A stretch of 64,000 bases of DNA from Schistosoma haematobium (GCF_000699445.3 NW_026137052.1:1-64000), one strand, 5' to 3'. Numbered from the stretch's first letter, positions 7,787-20,571 are shown. A program made the numbers and translations. The notes: a model not told the origin generated them from the letters alone.

Positions 7787-8665
7787 ATGTCGATTTCTTT
7801 CGAACAGTTGCGGTTAATATTACAGCACCAGCAGAAGATGTTTGCCTTGCAACAACAGCTATTTGTAACAGTTTTGGGCAGACTTTGCATTCAAGCAGAA
7901 AATAAGAAATCTATGTATCATGCAGATAATGGTGCAGTAATGGACATTTCAGAAGCATATCCTGTGCAGGATTCAAATCCCTCTATACCAGAAGGAAAAC
8001 GTAATATTGGTAACGTGTCCAGCTCAGAGCAAGAAAATATTGTGCTAAATGCACATGAAGTTGTGACAATACCAGATGATCAGGAGCCAGATCCTGTAGA
8101 TGATGCCCAGAGTCCAGAATCAAATGAAACACTACTGGTACTGTCTAGCTGCGAAAATAAACGTCAGCTCGAACAAAATTGTGGTCCACGTGCTATTAGT
8201 CGAGAAAGCTATGGTGACTCGTATTCAGAAAATAACTGGAGCAACACGATGAACCAAATTGTACCAGATGTTACTCAAAATCACCGGAAGACAGAATTTT
8301 ATATTGAGTCAACTTATCCCATTTCTAATGACAGTGTGCCAGATATTGATTCTCAGAATAATGCATATGATTTTGATGAAACTTCTTATAACAATGAGGG
8401 AAATATGTCAGCTGAGTCGAATGATGGCCAAAAATCTAATTTAATTCTGTTAGACGTTGACTTTCTTAATGACTCGTTATCTGCTAACGAGATTCATAAT
8501 GAATTTGAAAATAATGAACTCAGATCAAAGGTCGTTCATCATCATCTAGTCATTTTTAGTGGATTCTCCAGTCAATACAAGAAACATGGTTTAAATAAAG
8601 TCCTACTAGTTGTAATTTGGAGCCATAAGGACCCAACATTATTTCGAGGAGGAGGAGAATGTTGA
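7787..8665 (+). CDS. Unit 4 copy of the 292-residue orphan ORF
   Basis: Protein identical to the unit 1 copy; the A run before the ATG is one shorter. Confidence 0.5.
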   Translation: MSISFEQLRLILQHQQKMFALQQQLFVTVLGRLCIQAENKKSMYHADNGAVMDISEAYPVQDSNPSIPEGKRNIGNVSSSEQENIVLNAHEVVTIPDDQEPDPVDDAQSPESNETLLVLSSCENKRQLEQNCGPRAISRESYGDSYSENNWSNTMNQIVPDVTQNHRKTEFYIESTYPISNDSVPDIDSQNNAYDFDETSYNNEGNMSAESNDGQKSNLILLDVDFLNDSLSANEIHNEFENNELRSKVVHHHLVIFSGFSSQYKKHGLNKVLLVVIWSHKDPTLFRGGGEC

Positions 8666-8741
8666 GGAATTTAAAGTCACATATAATTCTTTTTTTTAAT
8701 CAGAATCTAAAGTTGGAATTTTCAAAAAAAAAAAGGGGAGG

Positions 8742-9251
8742 TGTTATATCCGAGTGGAGATTAAGTTACAGGTAACTTCCGAGGACTATTCATGGACTAA
8801 TATTCTTATTGTATAACTACTCAACAATTACACTATGTATATTTATATTCCTTTTATGATAAGCTTTATTTTGACCTATAATTTATTATTGTACGATTTA
8901 CGGTTCTTAAGTTATGTTCAGTTTATTAACTAATGCCTCCCACATTCACAGCCACTTTTTGGGCTTATTTGTGTACAAATATTATTTCCTATTTTATGGT
9001 ACGTTGCGGTCTGTGTGATTGATATATAAACTAAGTATGCCTGAAATAAACGATCTGCTCTGATTCGGAAGCTGGTATCTTGTTCTGGACTCAAGTGGAA
9101 GGGCTCGTAGGACATAGGACCAATAAGGACACTAAACTGCCCACACCGGTTGAACGTCATTGGTTGGCCTAGTGTGAAGATTCGTATAAGTCGTATTCGG
9201 ATTGGTCGATAGGTCGCGTGATAGCAAAACAAGACATCCAAGTTCATAACA
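8742..9251 (+). repeat. LTR 5
   Basis: 510 bp, type A, left-group bases throughout. Three primer-site copies; period 1701. Confidence 0.95.
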
Positions 9252-9488
9252 ATTGGCGACGGGGATTTTGGCAAAAACAAAATAATTGGGAGACGCAAGG
9301 TCATAACAATTGGCGACGGGGATTTTGGCAAAAACAAAATAATTGGGAGACGCAAGGTCATAACAATTGGCGACGGGGATTTTGGCAACAAAGAAATAAT
9401 AATACGACAAGTGGCGACTCAGATTTTGGAAATAAATTAGCTGTATAATTGCCGGTGATTTTTGGAGCTAATATTATTGGCAAAAAAA

Positions 9489-10367
9489 ATGTCGATTTCT
9501 TTCGAACAGTTGCGGTTAATATTACAGCACCAGCAGAAGATGTTTGCCTTGCAACAACAGCTATTTGTAACAGTTTTGGGCAGACTTTGCATTCAAGCAG
9601 AAAATAAGAAATCTATGTATCATGCAGATAATGGTGCAGTAATGGACATTTCAGAAGCATATCCTGTGCAGGATTCAAATCCCTCTATACCAGAAGGAAA
9701 ACGTAATATTGGTAACGTGTCCAGCTCAGAGCAAGAAAATATTGTGCTAAATGCACATGAAGTTGTGACAATACCAGATGATCAGGAGCCAGATCCTGTA
9801 GATGATGCCCAGAGTCCAGAATCAAATGAAACACTACTGGTACTGTCTAGCTGCGAAAATAAACGTCAGCTCGAACAAAATTGTGGTCCACGTGCTATTA
9901 GTCGAGAAAGCTATGGTGACTCGTATTCAGAAAATAACTGGAGCAACACGATGAACCAAATTGTACCAGATGTTACTCAAAATCACCGGAAGACAGAATT
10001 TTATATTGAGTCAACTTATCCCATTTCTAATGACAGTGTGCCAGATATTGATTCTCAGAATAATGCATATGATTTTGATGAAACTTCTTATAACAATGAG
10101 GGAAATATGTCAGCTGAGTCGAATGATGGCCAAAAATCTAATTTAATTCTGTTAGACGTTGACTTTCTTAATGACTCGTTATCTGCTAACGAGATTCATA
10201 ATGAATTTGAAAATAATGAACTCAGATCAAAGGTCGTTCATCATCATCTAGTCATTTTTAGTGGATTCTCCAGTCAATACAAGAAACATGGTTTAAATAA
10301 AGTCCTACTAGTTGTAATTTGGAGCCATAAGGACCCAACATTATTTCGAGGAGGAGGAGAATGTTGA
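9489..10367 (+). CDS. Unit 5 copy of the 292-residue orphan ORF
   Basis: Protein identical to the unit 1 copy. Confidence 0.5.
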   Translation: MSISFEQLRLILQHQQKMFALQQQLFVTVLGRLCIQAENKKSMYHADNGAVMDISEAYPVQDSNPSIPEGKRNIGNVSSSEQENIVLNAHEVVTIPDDQEPDPVDDAQSPESNETLLVLSSCENKRQLEQNCGPRAISRESYGDSYSENNWSNTMNQIVPDVTQNHRKTEFYIESTYPISNDSVPDIDSQNNAYDFDETSYNNEGNMSAESNDGQKSNLILLDVDFLNDSLSANEIHNEFENNELRSKVVHHHLVIFSGFSSQYKKHGLNKVLLVVIWSHKDPTLFRGGGEC

Positions 10368-10442
10368 GGAATTTAAAGTCACATATAATTCTTTTTTTTA
10401 ATCAGAATCTAAAGTTGGAATTTTCAAAAAAAAAAGGGGAGG

Positions 10443-10952
10443 TGTTATATCCGAGTGGAGATTAAGTTACAGGTAACTTCCGAGGACTATTCATGGACTA
10501 ATATTCTTATTGTATAACTACTCAACAATTACACTATGTATATTTATATTCCTTTTATGATAAGCTTTATTTTGACCTATAATTTATTATTGTACGATTT
10601 ACGGTTCTTAAGTTATGTTCAGTTTATTAACTAATGCCTCCCACATTCACAGCCACTTTTTGGGCTTATTTGTGTACAAATATTATTTCCTATTTTATGG
10701 TACGTTGCGGTCTGTGTGATTGATATATAAACTAAGTATGCCTGAAATAAACGATCTGCTCTGATTCGGAAGCTGGTATCTTGTTCTGGACTCAAGTGGA
10801 AGGGCTCGTAGGACATAGGACCAATAAGGACACTAAACTGCCCACACCGGTTGAACGTCATTGGTTGGCCTAGTGTGAAGATTCGTATAAGTCGTATTCG
10901 GATTGGTCGATAGGTCGCGTGATAGCAAAACAAGACATCCAAGTTCATAACA
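10443..10952 (+). repeat. LTR 6
   Basis: 510 bp, type A, left-group bases. Three primer-site copies; period 1704. Confidence 0.95.
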
Positions 10953-11189
10953 ATTGGCGACGGGGATTTTGGCAAAAACAAAATAATTGGGAGACGCAAG
11001 GTCATAACAATTGGCGACGGGGATTTTGGCAAAAACAAAATAATTGGGAGACGCAAGGTCATAACAATTGGCGACGGGGATTTTGGCAACAAAGAAATAA
11101 TAATACGACAAGTGGCGACTCAGATTTTGGAAATAAATTAGCTGTATAATTGCCGGTGATTTTTGGAGCTAATATTATTGGCAAAAAAA

Positions 11190-12068
11190 ATGTCGATTTC
11201 TTTCGAACAGTTGCGGTTAATATTACAGCACCAGCAGAAGATGTTTGCCTTGCAACAACAGCTATTTGTAACAGTTTTGGGCAGACTTTGCATTCAAGCA
11301 GAAAATAAGAAATCTATGTATCATGCAGATAATGGTGCAGTAATGGACATTTCAGAAGCATATCCTGTGCAGGATTCAAATCCCTCTATACCAGAAGGAA
11401 AACGTAATATTGGTAACGTGTCCAGCTCAGAGCAAGAAAATATTGTGCTAAATGCACATGAAGTTGTGACAATACCAGATGATCAGGAGCCAGATCCTGT
11501 AGATGATGCCCAGAGTCCAGAATCAAATGAAACACTACTGGTACTGTCTAGCTGCGAAAATAAACGTCAGCTCGAACAAAATTGTGGTCCACGTGCTATT
11601 AGTCGAGAAAGCTATGGTGACTCGTATTCAGAAAATAACTGGAGCAACACGATGAACCAAATTGTACCAGATGTTACTCAAAATCACCGGAAGACAGAAT
11701 TTTATATTGAGTCAACTTATCCCATTTCTAATGACAGTGTGCCAGATATTGATTCTCAGAATAATGCATATGATTTTGATGAAACTTCTTATAACAATGA
11801 GGGAAATATGTCAGCTGAGTCGAATGATGGCCAAAAATCTAATTTAATTCTGTTAGACGTTGACTTTCTTAATGACTCGTTATCTGCTAACGAGATTCAT
11901 AATGAATTTGAAAATAATGAACTCAGATCAAAGGTCGTTCATCATCATCTAGTCATTTTTAGTGGATTCTCCAGTCAATACAAGAAACATGGTTTAAATA
12001 AAGTCCTACTAGTTGTAATTTGGAGCCATAAGGACCCAACATTATTTCGAGGAGGAGGAGAATGTTGA
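11190..12068 (+). CDS. Unit 6 copy of the 292-residue orphan ORF
   Basis: Protein identical to the unit 1 copy. Confidence 0.5.
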   Translation: MSISFEQLRLILQHQQKMFALQQQLFVTVLGRLCIQAENKKSMYHADNGAVMDISEAYPVQDSNPSIPEGKRNIGNVSSSEQENIVLNAHEVVTIPDDQEPDPVDDAQSPESNETLLVLSSCENKRQLEQNCGPRAISRESYGDSYSENNWSNTMNQIVPDVTQNHRKTEFYIESTYPISNDSVPDIDSQNNAYDFDETSYNNEGNMSAESNDGQKSNLILLDVDFLNDSLSANEIHNEFENNELRSKVVHHHLVIFSGFSSQYKKHGLNKVLLVVIWSHKDPTLFRGGGEC

Positions 12069-12146
12069 GGAATTTAAAGTCACATATAATTCTTTTTTTT
12101 AATCAGAATCTAAAGTTGGAATTTTCAAAAAAAAAAAAGGGGGAGG

Positions 12147-12656
12147 TGTTATATCCGAGTGGAGATTAAGTTACAGGTAACTTCCGAGGACTATTCATGG
12201 ACTAATATTCTTATTGTATAACTACTCAACAATTACACTATGTATATTTATATTCCTTTTATGATAAGCTTTATTTTGACCTATAATTTATTATTGTACG
12301 ATTTACGGTTCTTAAGTTATGTTCAGTTTATTAACTAATGCCTCCCACATTCACAGCCACTTTTTGGGCTTATTTGTGTACAAATATTATTTCCTATTTT
12401 ATGGTACGTTGCGGTCTGTGTGATTGATATATAAACTAAGTATGCCTGAAATAAACGATCTGCTCTGATTCGGAAGCTGGTATCTTGTTCTGGACTCAAG
12501 TGGAAGGGCTCGTAGGACATAGGACCAATAAGGACACTAAACTGCCCACACCGGTTGAACGTCATTGGTTGGCCTAGTGTGAAGATTCGTATAAGTCGTA
12601 TTCGGATTGGTCGATAGGTCGCGTGATAGCAAAACAAGACATCCAAGTTCATAACA
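12147..12656 (+). repeat. LTR 7
   Basis: 510 bp, type A, left-group bases. Three primer-site copies; period 1701. Confidence 0.95.
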
Positions 12657-12892
12657 ATTGGCGACGGGGATTTTGGCAAAAACAAAATAATTGGGAGACG
12701 CAAGGTCATAACAATTGGCGACGGGGATTTTGGCAAAAACAAAATAATTGGGAGACGCAAGGTCATAACAATTGGCGACGGGGATTTTGGCAACAAAGAA
12801 ATAATAATACGACAAGTGGCGACTCAGATTTTGGAAATAAATTAGCTGTATAATTGCCGGTGATTTTTGGAGCTAATATTATTGGCAAAAAA

Positions 12893-13771
12893 ATGTCGAT
12901 TTCTTTCGAACAGTTGCGGTTAATATTACAGCACCAGCAGAAGATGTTTGCCTTGCAACAACAGCTATTTGTAACAGTTTTGGGCAGACTTTGCATTCAA
13001 GCAGAAAATAAGAAATCTATGTATCATGCAGATAATGGTGCAGTAATGGACATTTCAGAAGCATATCCTGTGCAGGATTCAAATCCCTCTATACCAGAAG
13101 GAAAACGTAATATTGGTAACGTGTCCAGCTCAGAGCAAGAAAATATTGTGCTAAATGCACATGAAGTTGTGACAATACCAGATGATCAGGAGCCAGATCC
13201 TGTAGATGATGCCCAGAGTCCAGAATCAAATGAAACACTACTGGTACTGTCTAGCTGCGAAAATAAACGTCAGCTCGAACAAAATTGTGGTCCACGTGCT
13301 ATTAGTCGAGAAAGCTATGGTGACTCGTATTCAGAAAATAACTGGAGCAACACGATGAACCAAATTGTACCAGATGTTACTCAAAATCACCGGAAGACAG
13401 AATTTTATATTGAGTCAACTTATCCCATTTCTAATGACAGTGTGCCAGATATTGATTCTCAGAATAATGCATATGATTTTGATGAAACTTCTTATAACAA
13501 TGAGGGAAATATGTCAGCTGAGTCGAATGATGGCCAAAAATCTAATTTAATTCTGTTAGACGTTGACTTTCTTAATGACTCGTTATCTGCTAACGAGATT
13601 CATAATGAATTTGAAAATAATGAACTCAGATCAAAGGTCGTTCATCATCATCTAGTCATTTTTAGTGGATTCTCCAGTCAATACAAGAAACATGGTTTAA
13701 ATAAAGTCCTACTAGTTGTAATTTGGAGCCATAAGGACCCAACATTATTTCGAGGAGGAGGAGAATGTTGA
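12893..13771 (+). CDS. Unit 7 copy of the 292-residue orphan ORF
   Basis: Protein identical to the unit 1 copy. Confidence 0.5.
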   Translation: MSISFEQLRLILQHQQKMFALQQQLFVTVLGRLCIQAENKKSMYHADNGAVMDISEAYPVQDSNPSIPEGKRNIGNVSSSEQENIVLNAHEVVTIPDDQEPDPVDDAQSPESNETLLVLSSCENKRQLEQNCGPRAISRESYGDSYSENNWSNTMNQIVPDVTQNHRKTEFYIESTYPISNDSVPDIDSQNNAYDFDETSYNNEGNMSAESNDGQKSNLILLDVDFLNDSLSANEIHNEFENNELRSKVVHHHLVIFSGFSSQYKKHGLNKVLLVVIWSHKDPTLFRGGGEC

Positions 13772-13847
13772 GGAATTTAAAGTCACATATAATTCTTTTT
13801 TTTAATCAGAATCTAAAGTTGGAATTTTCAAAAAAAAAAGGGGGAGG

Positions 13848-14357
13848 TGTTATATCCGAGTGGAGATTAAGTTACAGGTAACTTCCGAGGACTATTCATG
13901 GACTAATATTCTTATTGTATAACTACTCAACAATTACACTATGTATATTTATATTCCTTTTATGATAAGCTTTATTTTGACCTATAATTTATTATTGTAC
14001 GATTTACGGTTCTTAAGTTATGTTCAGTTTATTAACTAATGCCTCCCACATTCACAGCCACTTTTTGGGCTTATTTGTGTACAAATATTATTTCCTATTT
14101 TATGGTACGTTGCGGTCTGTGTGATTGATATATAAACTAAGTATGCCTGAAATAAACGATCTGCTCTGATTCGGAAGCTGGTATCTTGTTCTGGACTCAA
14201 GTGGAAGGGCTCGTAGGACATAGGACCAATAAGGACACTAAACTGCCCACACCGGTTGAACGTCATTGGTTGGCCTAGTGTGAAGATTCGTATAAGTCGT
14301 ATTCGGATTGGTCGATAGGTCGCGTGATAGCAAAACAAGACATCCAAGTTCATAACA
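13848..14357 (+). repeat. LTR 8
   Basis: 510 bp, type A, left-group bases. Three primer-site copies; period 1703. Confidence 0.95.
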
Positions 14358-14594
14358 ATTGGCGACGGGGATTTTGGCAAAAACAAAATAATTGGGAGAC
14401 GCAAGGTCATAACAATTGGCGACGGGGATTTTGGCAAAAACAAAATAATTGGGAGACGCAAGGTCATAACAATTGGCGACGGGGATTTTGGCAACAAAGA
14501 AATAATAATACGACAAGTGGCGACTCAGATTTTGGAAATAAATTAGCTGTATAATTGCCGGTGATTTTTGGAGCTAATATTATTGGCAAAAAAA

Positions 14595-15473
14595 ATGTCG
14601 ATTTCTTTCGAACAGTTGCGGTTAATATTACAGCACCAGCAGAAGATGTTTGCCTTGCAACAACAGCTATTTGTAACAGTTTTGGGCAGACTTTGCATTC
14701 AAGCAGAAAATAAGAAATCTATGTATCATGCAGATAATGGTGCAGTAATGGACATTTCAGAAGCATATCCTGTGCAGGATTCAAATCCCTCTATACCAGA
14801 AGGAAAACGTAATATTGGTAACGTGTCCAGCTCAGAGCAAGAAAATATTGTGCTAAATGCACATGAAGTTGTGACAATACCAGATGATCAGGAGCCAGAT
14901 CCTGTAGATGATGCCCAGAGTCCAGAATCAAATGAAACACTACTGGTACTGTCTAGCTGCGAAAATAAACGTCAGCTCGAACAAAATTGTGGTCCACGTG
15001 CTATTAGTCGAGAAAGCTATGGTGACTCGTATTCAGAAAATAACTGGAGCAACACGATGAACCAAATTGTACCAGATGTTACTCAAAATCACCGGAAGAC
15101 AGAATTTTATATTGAGTCAACTTATCCCATTTCTAATGACAGTGTGCCAGATATTGATTCTCAGAATAATGCATATGATTTTGATGAAACTTCTTATAAC
15201 AATGAGGGAAATATGTCAGCTGAGTCGAATGATGGCCAAAAATCTAATTTAATTCTGTTAGACGTTGACTTTCTTAATGACTCGTTATCTGCTAACGAGA
15301 TTCATAATGAATTTGAAAATAATGAACTCAGATCAAAGGTCGTTCATCATCATCTAGTCATTTTTAGTGGATTCTCCAGTCAATACAAGAAACATGGTTT
15401 AAATAAAGTCCTACTAGTTGTAATTTGGAGCCATAAGGACCCAACATTATTTCGAGGAGGAGGAGAATGTTGA
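14595..15473 (+). CDS. Unit 8 copy of the 292-residue orphan ORF
   Basis: Protein identical to the unit 1 copy. Confidence 0.5.
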   Translation: MSISFEQLRLILQHQQKMFALQQQLFVTVLGRLCIQAENKKSMYHADNGAVMDISEAYPVQDSNPSIPEGKRNIGNVSSSEQENIVLNAHEVVTIPDDQEPDPVDDAQSPESNETLLVLSSCENKRQLEQNCGPRAISRESYGDSYSENNWSNTMNQIVPDVTQNHRKTEFYIESTYPISNDSVPDIDSQNNAYDFDETSYNNEGNMSAESNDGQKSNLILLDVDFLNDSLSANEIHNEFENNELRSKVVHHHLVIFSGFSSQYKKHGLNKVLLVVIWSHKDPTLFRGGGEC

Positions 15474-15550
15474 GGAATTTAAAGTCACATATAATTCTTT
15501 TTTTTAATCAGAATCTAAAGTTGGAATTTTCAAAAAAAAAAAAGGGGAGG

Positions 15551-16060
15551 TGTTATATCCGAGTGGAGATTAAGTTACAGGTAACTTCCGAGGACTATTC
15601 ATGGACTAATATTCTTATTGTATAACTACTCAACAATTACACTATGTATATTTATATTCCTTTTATGATAAGCTTTATTTTGACCTATAATTTATTATTG
15701 TACGATTTACGGTTCTTAAGTTATGTTCAGTTTATTAACTAATGCCTCCCACATTCACAGCCACTTTTTGGGCTTATTTGTGTACAAATATTATTTCCTA
15801 TTTTATGGTACGTTGCGGTCTGTGTGATTGATATATAAACTAAGTATGCCTGAAATAAACGATCTGCTCTGATTCGGAAGCTGGTATCTTGTTCTGGACT
15901 CAAGTGGAAGGGCTCGTAGGACATAGGACCAATAAGGACACTAAACTGCCCACACCGGTTGAACGTCATTGGTTGGCCTAGTGTGAAGATTCGTATAAGT
16001 CGTATTCGGATTGGTCGATAGGTCGCGTGATAGCAAAACAAGACATCCAAGTTCATAACA
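15551..16060 (+). repeat. LTR 9
   Basis: 510 bp, type A, left-group bases. Three primer-site copies; period 1698. Confidence 0.95.
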
Positions 16061-16295
16061 ATTGGCGACGGGGATTTTGGCAAAAACAAAATAATTGGGA
16101 GACGCAAGGTCATAACAATTGGCGACGGGGATTTTGGCAAAAACAAAATAATTGGGAGACGCAAGGTCATAACAATTGGCGACGGGGATTTTGGCAACAA
16201 AGAAATAATAATACGACAAGTGGCGACTCAGATTTTGGAAATAAATTAGCTGTATAATTGCCGGTGATTTTGGAGCTAATATTATTGGCAAAAAA

Positions 16296-17174
16296 ATGTC
16301 GATTTCTTTCGAACAGTTGCGGTTAATATTACAGCACCAGCAGAAGATGTTTGCCTTGCAACAACAGCTATTTGTAACAGTTTTGGGCAGACTTTGCATT
16401 CAAGCAGAAAATAAGAAATCTATGTATCATGCAGATAATGGTGCAGTAATGGACATTTCAGAAGCATATCCTGTGCAGGATTCAAATCCCTCTATACCAG
16501 AAGGAAAACGTAATATTGGTAACGTGTCCAGCTCAGAGCAAGAAAATATTGTGCTAAATGCACATGAAGTTGTGACAATACCAGATGATCAGGAGCCAGA
16601 TCCTGTAGATGATGCCCAGAGTCCAGAATCAAATGAAACACTACTGGTACTGTCTAGCTGCGAAAATAAACGTCAGCTCGAACAAAATTGTGGTCCACGT
16701 GCTATTAGTCGAGAAAGCTATGGTGACTCGTATTCAGAAAATAACTGGAGCAACACGATGAACCAAATTGTACCAGATGTTACTCAAAATCACCGGAAGA
16801 CAGAATTTTATATTGAGTCAACTTATCCCATTTCTAATGACAGTGTGCCAGATATTGATTCTCAGAATAATGCATATGATTTTGATGAAACTTCTTATAA
16901 CAATGAGGGAAATATGTCAGCTGAGTCGAATGATGGCCAAAAATCTAATTTAATTCTGTTAGACGTTGACTTTCTTAATGACTCGTTATCTGCTAACGAG
17001 ATTCATAATGAATTTGAAAATAATGAACTCAGATCAAAGGTCGTTCATCATCATCTAGTCATTTTTAGTGGATTCTCCAGTCAATACAAGAAACATGGTT
17101 TAAATAAAGTCCTACTAGTTGTAATTTGGAGCCATAAGGACCCAACATTATTTCGAGGAGGAGGAGAATGTTGA
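16296..17174 (+). CDS. Unit 9 copy of the 292-residue orphan ORF
   Basis: Protein identical to the unit 1 copy. Confidence 0.5.
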   Translation: MSISFEQLRLILQHQQKMFALQQQLFVTVLGRLCIQAENKKSMYHADNGAVMDISEAYPVQDSNPSIPEGKRNIGNVSSSEQENIVLNAHEVVTIPDDQEPDPVDDAQSPESNETLLVLSSCENKRQLEQNCGPRAISRESYGDSYSENNWSNTMNQIVPDVTQNHRKTEFYIESTYPISNDSVPDIDSQNNAYDFDETSYNNEGNMSAESNDGQKSNLILLDVDFLNDSLSANEIHNEFENNELRSKVVHHHLVIFSGFSSQYKKHGLNKVLLVVIWSHKDPTLFRGGGEC

Positions 17175-17248
17175 GGAATTTAAAGTCACATATAATTCTT
17201 TTTTTAATCAGAATCTAAAGTTGGAATTTTCAAAAAAAAAAGGGGAGG

Positions 17249-17758
17249 TGTTATATCCGAGTGGAGATTAAGTTACAGGTAACTTCCGAGGACTATTCAT
17301 GGACTAATATTCTTATTGTATAACTACTCAACAATTACACTATGTATATTTATATTCCTTTTATGATAAGCTTTATTTTGACCTATAATTTATTATTGTA
17401 CGATTTACGGTTCTTAAGTTATGTTCAGTTTATTAACTAATGCCTCCCACATTCACAGCCACTTTTTGGGCTTATTTGTGTACAAATATTATTTCCTATT
17501 TTATGGTACGTTGCGGTCTGTGTGATTGATATATAAACTAAGTATGCCTGAAATAAACGATCTGCTCTGATTCGGAAGCTGGTATCTTGTTCTGGACTCA
17601 AGTGGAAGGGCTCGTAGGACATAGGACCAATAAGGACACTAAACTGCCCACACCGGTTGAACGTCATTGGTTGGCCTAGTGTGAAGATTCGTATAAGTCG
17701 TATTCGGATTGGTCGATAGGTCGCGTGATAGCAAAACAAGACATCCAAGTTCATAACA
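17249..17758 (+). repeat. LTR 10
   Basis: 510 bp, type A, left-group bases. Three primer-site copies; period 1699. Confidence 0.95.
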
Positions 17759-17994
17759 ATTGGCGACGGGGATTTTGGCAAAAACAAAATAATTGGGAGA
17801 CGCAAGGTCATAACAATTGGCGACGGGGATTTTGGCAAAAACAAAATAATTGGGAGACGCAAGGTCATAACAATTGGCGACGGGGATTTTGGCAACAAAG
17901 AAATAATAATACGACAAGTGGCGACTCAGATTTTGGAAATAAATTAGCTGTATAATTGCCGGTGATTTTTGGAGCTAATATTATTGGCAAAAAA

Positions 17995-18873
17995 ATGTCG
18001 ATTTCTTTCGAACAGTTGCGGTTAATATTACAGCACCAGCAGAAGATGTTTGCCTTGCAACAACAGCTATTTGTAACAGTTTTGGGCAGACTTTGCATTC
18101 AAGCAGAAAATAAGAAATCTATGTATCATGCAGATAATGGTGCAGTAATGGACATTTCAGAAGCATATCCTGTGCAGGATTCAAATCCCTCTATACCAGA
18201 AGGAAAACGTAATATTGGTAACGTGTCCAGCTCAGAGCAAGAAAATATTGTGCTAAATGCACATGAAGTTGTGACAATACCAGATGATCAGGAGCCAGAT
18301 CCTGTAGATGATGCCCAGAGTCCAGAATCAAATGAAACACTACTGGTACTGTCTAGCTGCGAAAATAAACGTCAGCTCGAACAAAATTGTGGTCCACGTG
18401 CTATTAGTCGAGAAAGCTATGGTGACTCGTATTCAGAAAATAACTGGAGCAACACGATGAACCAAATTGTACCAGATGTTACTCAAAATCACCGGAAGAC
18501 AGAATTTTATATTGAGTCAACTTATCCCATTTCTAATGACAGTGTGCCAGATATTGATTCTCAGAATAATGCATATGATTTTGATGAAACTTCTTATAAC
18601 AATGAGGGAAATATGTCAGCTGAGTCGAATGATGGCCAAAAATCTAATTTAATTCTGTTAGACGTTGACTTTCTTAATGACTCGTTATCTGCTAACGAGA
18701 TTCATAATGAATTTGAAAATAATGAACTCAGATCAAAGGTCGTTCATCATCATCTAGTCATTTTTAGTGGATTCTCCAGTCAATACAAGAAACATGGTTT
18801 AAATAAAGTCCTACTAGTTGTAATTTGGAGCCATAAGGACCCAACATTATTTCGAGGAGGAGGAGAATGTTGA
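17995..18873 (+). CDS. Unit 10 copy of the 292-residue orphan ORF
   Basis: Protein identical to the unit 1 copy. Confidence 0.5.
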   Translation: MSISFEQLRLILQHQQKMFALQQQLFVTVLGRLCIQAENKKSMYHADNGAVMDISEAYPVQDSNPSIPEGKRNIGNVSSSEQENIVLNAHEVVTIPDDQEPDPVDDAQSPESNETLLVLSSCENKRQLEQNCGPRAISRESYGDSYSENNWSNTMNQIVPDVTQNHRKTEFYIESTYPISNDSVPDIDSQNNAYDFDETSYNNEGNMSAESNDGQKSNLILLDVDFLNDSLSANEIHNEFENNELRSKVVHHHLVIFSGFSSQYKKHGLNKVLLVVIWSHKDPTLFRGGGEC

Positions 18874-18947
18874 GGAATTTAAAGTCACATATAATTCTTT
18901 TTTTAATCAGAATCTAAAGTTGGAATTTTCAAAAAAAAAAGGGGAGG

Positions 18948-19457
18948 TGTTATATCCGAGTGGAGATTAAGTTACAGGTAACTTCCGAGGACTATTCATG
19001 GACTAATATTCTTATTGTATAACTACTCAACAATTACACTATGTATATTTATATTCCTTTTATGATAAGCTTTATTTTGACCTATAATTTATTATTGTAC
19101 GATTTACGGTTCTTAAGTTATGTTCAGTTTATTAACTAATGCCTCCCACATTCACAGCCACTTTTTGGGCTTATTTGTGTACAAATATTATTTCCTATTT
19201 TATGGTACGTTGCGGTCTGTGTGATTGATATATAAACTAAGTATGCCTGAAATAAACGATCTGCTCTGATTCGGAAGCTGGTATCTTGTTCTGGACTCAA
19301 GTGGAAGGGCTCGTAGGACATAGGACCAATAAGGACACTAAACTGCCCACACCGGTTGAACGTCATTGGTTGGCCTAGTGTGAAGATTCGTATAAGTCGT
19401 ATTCGGATTGGTCGATAGGTCGCGTGATAGCAAAACAAGACATCCAAGTTCATAACA
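18948..19457 (+). repeat. LTR 11
   Basis: 510 bp, type A, left-group bases. Three primer-site copies; period 1698. Confidence 0.95.
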
Positions 19458-19692
19458 ATTGGCGACGGGGATTTTGGCAAAAACAAAATAATTGGGAGAC
19501 GCAAGGTCATAACAATTGGCGACGGGGATTTTGGCAAAAACAAAATAATTGGGAGACGCAAGGTCATAACAATTGGCGACGGGGATTTTGGCAACAAAGA
19601 AATAATAATACGACAAGTGGCGACTCAGATTTTGGAAATAAATTAGCTGTATAATTGCCGGTGATTTTGGAGCTAATATTATTGGCAAAAAA

Positions 19693-20571
19693 ATGTCGAT
19701 TTCTTTCGAACAGTTGCGGTTAATATTACAGCACCAGCAGAAGATGTTTGCCTTGCAACAACAGCTATTTGTAACAGTTTTGGGCAGACTTTGCATTCAA
19801 GCAGAAAATAAGAAATCTATGTATCATGCAGATAATGGTGCAGTAATGGACATTTCAGAAGCATATCCTGTGCAGGATTCAAATCCCTCTATACCAGAAG
19901 GAAAACGTAATATTGGTAACGTGTCCAGCTCAGAGCAAGAAAATATTGTGCTAAATGCACATGAAGTTGTGACAATACCAGATGATCAGGAGCCAGATCC
20001 TGTAGATGATGCCCAGAGTCCAGAATCAAATGAAACACTACTGGTACTGTCTAGCTGCGAAAATAAACGTCAGCTCGAACAAAATTGTGGTCCACGTGCT
20101 ATTAGTCGAGAAAGCTATGGTGACTCGTATTCAGAAAATAACTGGAGCAACACGATGAACCAAATTGTACCAGATGTTACTCAAAATCACCGGAAGACAG
20201 AATTTTATATTGAGTCAACTTATCCCATTTCTAATGACAGTGTGCCAGATATTGATTCTCAGAATAATGCATATGATTTTGATGAAACTTCTTATAACAA
20301 TGAGGGAAATATGTCAGCTGAGTCGAATGATGGCCAAAAATCTAATTTAATTCTGTTAGACGTTGACTTTCTTAATGACTCGTTATCTGCTAACGAGATT
20401 CATAATGAATTTGAAAATAATGAACTCAGATCAAAGGTCGTTCATCATCATCTAGTCATTTTTAGTGGATTCTCCAGTCAATACAAGAAACATGGTTTAA
20501 ATAAAGTCCTACTAGTTGTAATTTGGAGCCATAAGGACCCAACATTATTTCGAGGAGGAGGAGAATGTTGA
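19693..20571 (+). CDS. Unit 11 copy of the 292-residue orphan ORF
   Basis: Protein identical to the unit 1 copy. Confidence 0.5.
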   Translation: MSISFEQLRLILQHQQKMFALQQQLFVTVLGRLCIQAENKKSMYHADNGAVMDISEAYPVQDSNPSIPEGKRNIGNVSSSEQENIVLNAHEVVTIPDDQEPDPVDDAQSPESNETLLVLSSCENKRQLEQNCGPRAISRESYGDSYSENNWSNTMNQIVPDVTQNHRKTEFYIESTYPISNDSVPDIDSQNNAYDFDETSYNNEGNMSAESNDGQKSNLILLDVDFLNDSLSANEIHNEFENNELRSKVVHHHLVIFSGFSSQYKKHGLNKVLLVVIWSHKDPTLFRGGGEC